Assembly: GCA_037039685.1 (NCBI GenBank)
Contig: JAWNGF010000005.1
Coordinates: forward strand, 2,604,001-2,668,000
Origin: Ceratobasidium sp. AG-K
Taxonomy: Eukaryota; Basidiomycota; Agaricomycetes; Cantharellales; Ceratobasidiaceae
Direction: 5' to 3'
DNA length: 64,000 bases
Positions within the stretch are counted from its first letter, which is position 1; each line of letters starts with the position of its first letter. The position numbers and the translations under genes were made by a program. The notes beneath the pieces were generated by a model. That model did not search any database. It was not told where the DNA came from and was given only the letters and a program-made list of their open reading frames with translations. This document shows positions 23,521-33,796 of this stretch, one piece after another.

Positions 23521-26500
23521 ATGCGCACTCAGAGACAACAGACACTTGGAACATTTTTTGAGAAACCGATCGGCATGAAGGCTGCACCTCCACAACAAGC
23601 TGGGTTATCTGAGTTCTTTTCGAAGGATGGCAAGCCGAAGCCGAAGAAGGGAGCAAAGGACAAGGGGGAGGAGGAGTCTGCTGGTACGGCTGTCTCGTTA
23701 CTTTTGCTGAGATGTCTGTATCGATTCAGTAAATAGAAAAGGAATCGGCCAGCAAACCAGCTAAATCAAAGGACAGCACGACTGTAAAGAAGGCTGGAGG
23801 AGGGAAAAGCACGAAGGCAGCCACTTCGGAAGCAATGGAAGTTGACTCCAAAGGTATACTATCCCATTCCCTCCAATCGGGTAAGTATTAATCTTTGGAA
23901 TTATTCCAGCTCGCAAAGTAGATTCAGATGATGAGGATGAAGGTCAGAGCGGGAGACACCATCTCATTACCAGATTCTCAGCTATCACCCGTAGCTCCCA
24001 TTCGAAAGCGCATCACCAAACGGCCCCGACTCGAACTCGATTCGGACGAAGGGTCTGACAGCGGTGGACTTGCGACGACACAGCGTTTAGCCAAGCGCAA
24101 AGGTAGGCACAACCACACATATTTGTTAGGTATACTCTTATGCCGTGGTTTCTAGCTGTTGCCCAAGACGATGATGCCTCATCACCGCCACCCGTATCCT
24201 CTGCCCCTCCATCTTCACCACCGTGGGACGACCCTGTGTCCCCCGCTCCGCCTTCGCCAAAGAAACCACGGGCCAAACCTGCTGCAGCACCCAAGAAGCC
24301 TGCCAAAGCCTCGACCTCCAAAAAGACCAAGTCCGCACCAGAATTGACTTCCAAAAAGTCCGACCCTGTCGTAGAATCCTCAGCAGCATCCTCGCCACCT
24401 CCCAAAGACGAAGGCGAGGAAGAGATCGAAGCCGTCTCGGAAGACGAAGACGATGAAGGAGCAGCCAAACGAAAGAACAAGGAGACTGCGAGCAAGACCG
24501 CCGAACTTGCCATGGCGAAGATGAAGGAAGTCGATTTCGGGTGGAAGGATGGCGAGACGTGAGTTTTTTCCTGGTTCTGGCTCGTGATTCTAACCTGTTG
24601 GATTGAAAGGGTTCCGTACGCTGCGCTGGCTCAGGCGTTTTCATTGATCGAGGCTACGACCAAGCGGCTAGAAATCACAGCGATCCTGACGGCGTTCTTG
24701 ACGCTCGTGATACAACGTGCTACCGCGAAACCAGATAATGCGACGGTTTCCAAAGATAAGCAACAGTCGAGCGGGCAACAGGATGTATTGCAGTGCGTGT
24801 ATTTGTGTATCAATCGGGTTAGTCCTTCTTTCCAAAGACTTGACTTCATTTAACACACTTCATAAAGTTAGCTCCGGACTACACAGGCATCGAGCTCGGA
24901 ATCGGTGAATCACTCCTTGTGAAGGCTATTGGAGAATCGACCGGCCGAAAACTAGACGTTATCAAAGATGAACTCAAGAGGGAAGGAGACCTGGGTCTAG
25001 TCGCAATGGTACCAAACTCCGAACCATCCCCGCTTCATTCCAGACTAATGTTGGGTAGAACTCCCGAGCGATGCAAAAAACGCTGTTCAAGCCTAAACCC
25101 CTCACCCTTCCTTTTGTGTTCAAGAACTTGATGGATATCGCCCAGTCTACTGGTCACTCGGTTCGTCCTTGCTCATCCTCGTCGTGATGGCCACTTACGG
25201 TCGTTTATTTTTCTTAATCAATCTCCCTTCCATTTTAACGACCATTGTTCACCCCATCCGTTTGACCAACAGAGCCAACAGAAAAAAGTCGGAATCATCA
25301 CGAAGCTTCTTGCGGCCTGCTTGCCCGACCATGCGGAAGCCAAGTATATCATTCGAAGTTTGGAAGGCAAGCTCCGGATCAGACTCGCCGAACGGACAGT
25401 GTTGGTCGCCTTGGCACAAGCCTGCGTGTTGGCTGAGAATGGCAAAGGCGAGTTCGACCCATTAATTAACTACTGTATATTGACTGGGCTGCAGACGTCA
25501 AGAAGTGGAGCAAAGAAGACCTCGGCGCGAAATGTGACCAGGGCGTCGAGATCCTCAAAGCTGTATACAGCGAAATTCCATCCTACGAGATTGTGATCCC
25601 GGCGTTGCTCGCGGGTGGAATGGACAAGCTCCGGGAGGCGTGCAAACTCACACCCGGGATCCCGCTCAAACCCATGCTCGCGAAACCGACCAAGGCGATT
25701 GGCGAAGTGTTGGACAAGTTCGAGGGCACCAAGTTTACTTGCGAGTATAAATACGATGGAGAGCGTGCCCAAGTGAGTCTTAATCATAGTGGCAACCGGT
25801 GTGCGACTAATGTGGCGCTAGGTTCACAGGTTGCAAGACGGCACGGTGGCTGTATTTAGTCGAAATTCGGAGGACATGAGTAAAAAGTATCCGGATTTGG
25901 TCGAACAGCTTCCGAGGGTGAGTTTACATTCGTTATACAAAGACAATAACCAACCCCCCATAGTGCTTTAAAGATAGTATCACATCGTTTGTGTTGGATG
26001 CCGAGGCGGTGGCAATCGACAAGACGACCAAAAAGTTGCTCCCGTTCCAAGAACTGAGTAAACGCAAACGCAAAGACGTCAAAGTGGAAGATATTCAAGT
26101 ACGAGTGTGCTTGTTTGGGTTTGATCTACTTTATCTTAATGGAGAGGTCTGTAACGCCGTCATCTGCCGCGGCTTGTCGCTTATTCGTTTACCCGCTCTG
26201 CACTCGCCGACGGTTTGGCTCGCCCACCGCTGACCTTCTCGTATCCCACCGATCTGACAGTCGCTGCTTCGAAAAACGCTTCAAGAACGACGCGAGCTAC
26301 TACGTCAACATTTCGTCGAGGTAGACTGCGAATTCGCATTTGCCAAGTCCTCGGACGGCGAGACAACCGAGGAGATCCAAGTGTTCTTGGAAGAGAGCGT
26401 CAAGGACGGGTGTGAGGGGCTGATGGTCAAAACGCTCATGGGTGAAGCGAGCAGTTACGAACCAAGCCGAAGAAGTGTCAATTGGCTCAAGGTGCGTCGG

Positions 26501-27156
26501 GTCCCGCCCAGGTCCATAACGCATACACTCATTTCTCGCAGCTCAAGAAGGATTATCTTGCGGGTATTGGCGACTCATTGGATCTAGTTGTGGTGGGGGC
26601 GTACTATGGCAAAGGCAAACGCACAAACGTCTATGGCGCGTTCTTGCTGGCGTGCTACGATCCCGACAGCGAGGAATTCCAAACCATCTGCAAAATCGGA
26701 ACGGGCTTCTCGGACGAGGCACTCGCATCCCACTATGCAATACTCAAACCACTCGAGCTCAGCAAGCCGCGCGGCAACTTCAAGATTGGTGGAGCCAAGC
26801 CAGATGTGTGGTTCGAGCCCAAGGTGGTATGGGAGGTACTCACGGCGGACTTGAGTTTGAGTCCCGTGTACGAGGCCGCGCGTGGACTGGTAAGTGGATC
26901 GTCGATGGTGGACATGTTGCTTACATCAGCTAGGTTGATGAACGGGGAATTTCGTTGCGATTCCCTCGGTTCATCCGCGTCAGGGACGACAAGGCGGCAG
27001 ACGACGCCACAGAACCCTCTCAGGTATGATTGCCTTCGCGAGCTGATCGCCGTGCTTATCTCTTGATAGATTGCAGAAATGTATGAACGCCAGTCACTCG
27101 CTCAGAATGGTCCAGGCAAGAAGAAGAAAGGTGGAGAAGATGATGATTTCTGGTAG
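23521..27156 (+). CDS. cdc9: ATP-dependent DNA ligase I (Cdc9/LIG1-type)
   Basis: Joins Okazaki fragments and seals nicks in repair in the nucleus. About 16 exons, roughly 900 aa. The N-terminus has two PCNA-binding PIP boxes, QQTLGTFF (residues 6-13) and QAGLSEFF (26-33), followed by a Lys/Pro/Ser-rich disordered region with basic runs. The DNA-binding domain includes [20 protein letters not shown] and [15 protein letters not shown]. The adenylation motif is [10 protein letters not shown], with the catalytic Lys at 25749-25751. Later come [33 protein letters not shown] and GAYYGKGKR. The C-terminus ends [12 protein letters not shown]. Human LIG1 has 919 aa, so the length fits. One intron (25448-25494) is GC-AG. 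The start is chosen because the first PIP box sits at the extreme N-terminus, as in homologues; a longer mitochondrial form was not seen. It converges with the small gene at 27335. Confidence 0.95.
25448..25494 (+). other. GC-AG intron in DNA ligase I
   Basis: A 47-nt intron with donor AAAG|GCGAGT and acceptor GGGCTGCAG. It joins LAENGK to [11 protein letters not shown] in frame; reading through shifts the frame of the conserved ligase core. Confidence 0.8.
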
Positions 27157-27334
27157 TCGGGCACGTGTACTTCTAATATATAATTCAGTGGTTGCCTGTT
27201 AGAATACATAAATACATATGTCTACAGCGGAACACGTCCGACAAGAAAGCGAAGGTATACGAAAGCAAGTCTAACGAGAAAAGTCAAGCACTGCAAAGTA
27301 GTGAGCATTGATCCGGTACTTAGCAATCAGCTTC

Positions 27335-27724
27335 TTACCGATCGCGAGGTTTCCCGGTCGTCAGTCTCGAGCCCAAGCCATGGACGCCTTTGCCCGCAGC
27401 AAACACCGCTCCACCGATTATACCACCGACGAGCACGAATGGGGTGAGGAGAATAATTCCGAGTCCTTTGGCTATCGAGAGCATGATATGTTCCTTGTCC
27501 TCGTCGTCGCTGGCCTGAAGTGCTGCGGCGCGGTCGTACCAATGTTGTTTGCCAGACTCGCTCGGGCACGCGTCGCCGATACGTTTCATCTTTTCAACGA
27601 TTTGCGGCTCGAGCGATTTGGCGGCTGAAAAGTCTTTGCGTTGGCGCGCCTCGCTAAGTTTCTTGAACAGCCCCTGGAGCTCGACGAGGAGTTGGCGGGC
27701 AGACTTTTCAGAAGTGGCCGACAT
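27335..27724 (-). CDS. Small conserved protein with a glycine-rich membrane segment
   Basis: 129 aa in one exon. Residues 1-70 are charged and helical (LLVELQGLFKKLSEARQRKD), likely a coiled coil. Residues about 82-112 (LGIILLTPFVLVGGIIGGAV) form one or two membrane-inserting helices with a glycine pattern. I have the impression that similar short proteins occur widely in basidiomycetes, without a known function. The last codons overlap a possible extra intron (GTAAGA from about 27336), which would change only the final residue or two. The gene ends tail to tail with DNA ligase, 179 bp apart. Confidence 0.6.
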   Translation of the reverse strand: MSATSEKSARQLLVELQGLFKKLSEARQRKDFSAAKSLEPQIVEKMKRIGDACPSESGKQHWYDRAAALQASDDEDKEHIMLSIAKGLGIILLTPFVLVGGIIGGAVFAAGKGVHGLGSRLTTGKPRDR

Positions 27725-28061
27725 TGCAAAGTCTATCTGTAAATCTAAATGAAAGTCTGCTCCTGTCAGCCAAATCTCTCATCGAGCCAAATGATTTATT
27801 TACCTGTGAGAACGGAGAGGAGACACACATTGACTTGTCTTCTCGCCGCAGTTTATGTACTCGCCATTGATTCGATTTACACATCCGAAGAGACTGGAGA
27901 ACACTAAGTCAGGTGGCAAATTTAGTTTAACGGGATTCTATTTCTGCCGTGCTGTCACCTATTTACTTTGGAATACACGTCGCGGGACTATCTAATTTGT
28001 ATTAATCAAGTTGCGGCATCCTGTCCAAACGCGTCCTTGATTGCAGCGAGGATCCCGCGGC
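27725..28061. other. Short intergenic region
   Basis: Promoter of the small membrane-protein gene and 3' end of the AAA ATPase gene. No other feature was seen. Confidence 0.5.
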
Positions 28062-31000
28062 CTATGAGTACATCGAGACCTCTTGCTTTCCCTCTATGTT
28101 TTCCGTAAACTCGAGCTCTTTCCAATCAGCCTCGAACTGCTCGGTGATTCCGAGCACAGTAAGAATCTGGAACCGTTGTTAGTTACCGGGCACGAGGCTG
28201 AAGACAACATACGTGTGTCATTCCGAGCGGTTCTTTTTCCGCAATCGATAAGGCTTGTGCTCCCCGCACCAGTTGCTTGATTACTCGCCCGTTGAATGAT
28301 TTGCGCGCGAGCGAGACGAGGTCGGCGGACGTGATGAAGCTCGCATGCCCTTCGTTCGAGCCAACGTGCACCCCAGCACGGGTGAGGAACTACTCGGGTC
28401 AGTACTGAATGTATGCGCCACACCGCCCTACCTCTTTCCAGATTAAACTCCTCGAGTCCTGGTCCAAATCGGGATAATGTAACGCAATTGAGAAACGTCT
28501 ACGAACGTCAGAAGGGATCGACACGACAAAAAGACACGCACGAGACAAACGCCTTGTCAAACGTCCGGATCCGGTTTGTCGTCAAGATCAATACGCCCGT
28601 GTGATATTCGAGGAGCCGCAGAAACACGCTCACGAGGGCGTTGCGCATCAGGTCGTGAGTGTTGCGTGCTTCGAGAAAGACATCAGCCTGCAAGGGTCGG
28701 AACCTGGATTAGAGTAGCAAGGAACGAGGTGGGCTGATTACCTCATCAATCAACACTACTGCCTTCCATGCGGCTGTCATCTGCGCCGCCGATCAGTACT
28801 CGAATTAGACTAGGAGAGAATACTGATAGAGTATACCTCAAGAATGTCATGCAACTGCTTCTCGAGCTGGCTGGCTTGAAGACCGAGTTCACCCGAAGAT
28901 ACAATGTACAGCGGACACTAGTAGGGGGTTAGTGGCGTCGGGAATCTGTCGGTGCCGTACCTTGAGATGTTCGGATATCGCCTCGGCGGTAAGCGTCTTC
29001 TCATCGTCAGCAATTGGTGTTTCTGACGCCGAACCTGCTCACCTTGCCCGTCCCTATTTTACCAATCAGCACATCACACCCCGAGGCCTCTCGATTAAAC
29101 CACTCACCTGGCTTGCCGTGCAATACCATAACCATTCCACCCCCTTTGCCACTCACCAGATCCTTGGCGAGTTCTTGACTGCCTCCGGCGTGTGTTTCGA
29201 TGAGGGCCTTGATCATCTTTTTGTACTCGGCCTTCAAAACCAGCTGGTCGAACGCGAGTTCGTCAAAGACAATCGCGCTCAGTTGGGAGACGAGGACCAG
29301 TCCCCAGGCTTTAGCGCTAAATGACCATGCCTTGTGCGTCGGCGGGGTCAGGCAGAGTATATGCTCTGGGAGAGGATCTTCATTATTATATTCTTCGGCT
29401 GGGGCCCGATTGTGGTTCATCGGTGGTGTGTATGGCAACGGTGGGGGCATCGGCGGCGGGAACGGGTGGCCCCTGCATGGTGGTTAGGGCTAGCATCGGG
29501 AGTGCGAAGTACGTACCATGACGGGGGATGAGCTTGGTACCCTCCTGGTGTGTTGAGGTTGTATCGTGAATATCCTTCGGCGTCGAGTATTACTCTTCCT
29601 TTGGCCTAACCCTAGGGTCAGTGGGCACGGGATCGCGGATTCTGCACTTGCCGGAAGTTTGGCCAGTCCGCGATTGGTATGGACGGCGATAAACGCGTCA
29701 TAATTGAGGTGGTGAATCCCCGCGTACTGGATGCTAGTTAGTTGACGAATGCTAGGCGAACGGAGTTTGAACCTTTTGATAGAGTCTCCCGCGTTCTGTT
29801 CAATAAAATGTCAAATTCAGTTAAATTACTTGGAGCTGGTGACTCGCCTGTCAAATCCGCGCGAGTCTGGTCTGACATGACCTTGATAGTGACTTGGTCG
29901 ACTTTCATCAGTCCCTAGGACAATTCAACACCTTAATTAGGAAGTTAAGTTTTGGCAACGTAACTCACCTTGAAAAGCTCAACTTCGATTGGAATAGTAT
30001 CTTGCTTGAACACTTTGCCCCCCACACATAGGTTGCACCACGCATGGTAAACTTTTTCCCACTACAAAAGCCATCAATATACACCAAAAAAAGCACGCCC
30101 GACTCACTCGACACCATAACTCCACGACTCGACGCGCAAGCCCATCGGATGCTCCGCCGCCTCATCCTTGCTCTCCACAATCGACCCCGGAGCGCATATA
30201 GCCCACAATAGCCGGTACGACATGTATCCATCTGCCTTGAGCCGCTCGAGTTCCTCGACCGTATCTTTGAAATGATTCTCGATAAACTTTAACAGCACGT
30301 GTAGCTGTTCTGCCGCCGAGAGTGTGGGTTCCTCTGGGACCGCCTCGGGTTCGGCCTCCGGTTCGGGTTCGGGGATCGGTGCCGGGGATTCTTCGCCAGG
30401 TGGGACAGACAGTCCGAGGCCGTTCATCATATCTCGCAGTTTAGGCTTGGGCGACAACAGTGGGAGGGCCTCACTCTCCACTTGGATGGTCGGCTCGGCC
30501 GCAAGCGGTTTGAGTTGCTCGAGTCGGAGGAACAAGTCACGCGCGTCGACGCCGGGTGGGGTAGCGCTCAGTCCATCTACACCTTTGAGCGATTTCTGGG
30601 ATCTAGTGGGGCGTTAGCAAAGCTAGAAAAAAACGCACCAGGACTCACCGCAATAGTTTGATGAGTGGTTGGCTTTTAATTTCGATCCACGTATGGTCGT
30701 CCGTGCCTATGCCCAAATCAGTACGCGTAATGCCAGAGACCAAGTATGAACGCGACATACTTGGACCCAGAGGCCCAAAAACGCGTTTACACGCTTTGAA
30801 AATGAGCCGTTTATGGTCTTTTAACCCAGCTTCTTTGACCTTGGTGTGGATCGTCAACCAGTTGTTCACAGTATATGTATCCCTGTACAAGTTCAGATGC
30901 TAGTTTCGTCATGGGTGAAGTTCATCTTGCCATATTTGATCAACAGAAGCGTAGTACGCCCTAGGGTCTATGTCAGCTTCTGCATCGTCTTCGTGATGGT

Positions 31001-31070
31001 ATGGTGGATATCCGCTTGGATTGTATCCGTATGCACTGCTGTGGAGGCCTCCTCTACGAGGTCTGGGCAT
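28062..31070 (-). CDS. AAA+ ATPase, fungal DUF7025-type, 5' end unresolved
   Basis: An intron-dense gene of the fungal DUF7025/AAA family. The N-terminal part covers 29900-31070, with LKDHKRLIFKACKRVFGPLG and an acidic Pro/Glu linker PIPEPEPEAEPEAVPEEP. The AAA core follows: KALIETHAG, then Walker A GKPGTGKT split over three exons, LTAEAISEHLK, CPLYIVSSGELG, Walker B VVLIDEADVFLEAR, sensor 1 ILTTNRIRTFD, and a C-terminal helical part ending FTENIEGKQEVSMYS (stop 28062-28064). The exon GGACGGGCAAG at 29043-29053 is only 11 nt. The ATG at 31068-31070 (MPRPRRGGLHSSAYG) is a plausible start, but the join from that exon to the one at 30890 was not resolved and coding-like sequence continues to about 31200. 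Substrate unknown; an unfoldase or remodelling role is inferred from the AAA fold. Confidence 0.8.
29043..29053 (-). other. 11-nt microexon encoding part of Walker A
   Basis: GGACGGGCAAG lies between a 54-nt intron (29054-29107, GTGAGT...AATAG) and a 46-nt intron (28997-29042, GTGAGC...GAAG). Splicing all three exons gives HGKPG-GTGK-T with no frame error; the first G codon is split across the junction. Confidence 0.85.
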
Positions 31071-31712
31071 TGCGGTCGATGTGCGAGTTGCTACTTTGAC
31101 TAGGTTCGGCGGATGTGGGGAGATTTTGTAGATCAGGTCGATAGGCGCTGCGCGCGAAGGGATCGAAGTTGACGTAATTGAGTCAATTGAGTGCTCAAAG
31201 TCGAGCGCTCATGTGGTGGTTTTCCGCCCCGTGATTGGAGTAAAGCATCATGCTGAACTGTGTCGGTTCCGAGGAGATGTCTCGGCACGGAAAAATTCGG
31301 GCGGCAGCAATTGTACAAGGAAGGAGATAGGGGGAGAGCGGGGGCAATAGTATCTGCAAGATAGTGTCTTGGTCAGGAGGGTACAATAACGTGTGAACGT
31401 TCGGCGTCATAGATGTTCTCCACCGAATTGTGAGGCTATTATGGCTTTGAAATTGGCTGTGCCCAGAGCGCCGAGGACAGTGAATACCAATATATGGCTT
31501 GGTCACCACCTGATTCATCTCGCTACGCAATGCATCGATAAAGTTTGAGTAGCCTGGATGCCACGTGCTCTCGTATGCCAACTGAGATTTTTGATAGATA
31601 GGGGCGCGGTGATGCCTTGGTGCGGGCAGGTCAAGATAGAGTGTAATAGATTCATTTTACTGCGCGCAGCACTCTGATAATTTGACATCTAGCGCCTGTG
31701 CGCCCAAATCAT
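31071..31712. other. Region between AAA ATPase and P450, one doubtful frame
   Basis: A minus-strand open frame at 31195-31581 (128 aa, MAYESTWHPGYSNFIDALRS) has a plausible composition but no known domain; it could be an upstream exon set of the AAA gene or chance. The frame FDPFARSAYRPDLQNLPTSA (about 31110-31170) also looks coding and may belong to the AAA gene's N-terminus. Confidence 0.35.
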
Positions 31713-33796
31713 TCAATCAATTGCCTTCCGTAACTTCAGAGCGACATCGCATTGGTAGGCTTCCCGGACAAAGGATTCATGGGTATTCAACTGGAGTATT
31801 CGAGTGAGTCCTGCGTACGGGGTAGAGTCACGGTGTATGTACCTTGGTGGTGGGAACGGCCTCAAACTCATAACGACGGAAAATAGTAGCTACAATTAGC
31901 AACATGTCCATGATGGCGAGGTTCCGACCAACGCATCCCCTACGAAGCCGTGAGTGAATGAATACTGGAATATATGCGCACCAATTCTAGCTCACCTTGG
32001 GCCGGTCGAGAATGGCAAAAAGTACTTGCTGGGTCCTCCGGGTTCATCCCCCAGCCAACGCTCGGGTCGGAACTCTTCCGCGTCGGACCCCCATACATCA
32101 GATCGGTTCGTGGTGAATGAGGGTACGCTAATGATACTCCCTGCGTTGAACGTTTCGCCACCAAACGTGAACGACTTTCCCGGTGGCACAACCCGAGGGA
32201 GTCCTATGCCGACTGTAGAGTAAAGGCGAAGAGCTTCCTTGAGGCATGCGTTGAGGTATGGGAGATTCTTGATCTGATCATACTCGACCACGACATCTGA
32301 GGGAGGGAGATCAGGGTCGCTCTGTTCTTCATAATCCTGGGGGGGCGAGAGAGGCACATGCAAGTCTAACTCTGCTTGCAACTGGCGCTGGGCCTGAGGG
32401 TGTGTGGCTAGGTAGTAGCAAATGCCACTCAAAGAACTATTCAAGAAATAAGCAGGGGAAACGGGCTGAGATGATAGATATACTTGGAGGTGGTGTCGCT
32501 CCCGGCGATGAGTAACATGATTGCTTCGGCGTAAACCTCCCACTTGGAGAGTGGTGTCCCGTCTGCGTTCTTTACGTCGAGCAATTTCTCAATCAGGTCT
32601 GTACCGTTCTTTCCATCCTCCATCTCCCTCGGCCCTCTCTTTATCCGTGCCCCAACGCCGTCTACAGCTAACTTGAAGAAGCGGATCTGTTCCAACAAGA
32701 CAGGAATATTCCAAGGGAGGAATCGCCAAATGTGATGTGTCCACCGTGGGTAGACGCCCAGAGACGTGGCCATCTTTCCGTACGAGCGATATTGTGAGCA
32801 ACCGAGATATTTGTAACCCTGTTTATTGGGTTACCAGATGCATCGACTGATTGGATGGTTGGGGCATCTTTCTGAGCCTGAATCAGGCCGAACGGCGACC
32901 CGAGAGCAAGATCTCCGATGATGTCAAATGCGAGGTATGAGAACTCTACCAGTTTAGTACTACATGAGCATCGATCAGATTAGCCAAGAAGTCGTATATG
33001 GTACTCACGGGGACAGCAGTCTACTACCACTTTACCATCCTTGGCGGTCCAATTGAACCCCGAGACGTCCCGCTCGCCAGCTTTGCAGCGCATATCTAGC
33101 TGTGCGACTGCTTGTCGGATGAGAGCCCGTATGCGAGGCTCAAAAGCGAGGACATTTTGTGGGCTAAATATGTTCGCGATGCGCTTACGTTTCGCTAAAT
33201 CACGACTTGCATAAGTGTAACCAAGGGGTTCAAACGAAGATATTAACTTACCGGCATGTTCCGCCCTGTCACGTGTATCAAACATATTTGTCTTCCCATT
33301 TTGGAACGTATGATAGAAGTCAGGCTTCAGCAATCCGCTTCCATGGCCGTAAACCGCCTGGGAAAAGCACATTTGTTGGGGTCATCATGCTAGGCCTGTG
33401 CGCAGTCTCCGCACTCACCTCTTGTGCATTTGGATCAGAGATGCTGATATGGTTTGGCCCAATTCGGACAAATGTACCTAAGAGGATAATGTTACCACTT
33501 GAGGTGTGTTCCGGAATAAGGGGCTTGCGTACCATATTTTTGATGGAGCTTGATGACAACTTCACTGTGGTTACCTTCATTTATTTTATTCGAGAGCCAC
33601 CAGTTTGTAAAGCCTGCTAGCCAAGGTCCGGAGAAGCGGCGACGATAGCCGTGTGGGTCGAGCAGGTACGGAACCAGATAGTATGTGGCCTGTAAGAGGG
33701 ATGGGTGCTAATGCCGTTCCAGCATGCATAATAACTTACGAGAAGTGCTCCGACTGTAGCAGAGAGTTGGAGAGGCTGAATTGACTCGGTTAACAT
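31713..33796 (-). CDS. Cytochrome P450 monooxygenase
   Basis: A membrane-anchored, heme-thiolate P450. Start at 33796 (MLTESIQPLQLSATVGALLA) gives an N-terminal hydrophobic anchor, then a Pro-rich turn HGYRRRFSGPW and RIGPNHISISDP. The I helix is LLIAGSDTTSK (near 32510), the K helix ExxR is KEALRLYS (32245), and the PERF-type motif is FRPERWLG (32050). The heme loop FSTGPRGCVGRN spans an intron at about 31950. It ends YQCDVALKLRKAID with stop 31713-31715. It does not closely resemble the three CYP63-like P450s at 55-64 kb and must belong to another family. About nine exons. Substrate unknown. Confidence 0.9.

Noticed and set aside
24013..24644. Long minus-strand frames over the ligase N-terminus
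   Set aside because: Shadows of the Pro/Ser/Lys-rich linker of DNA ligase I on the other strand.
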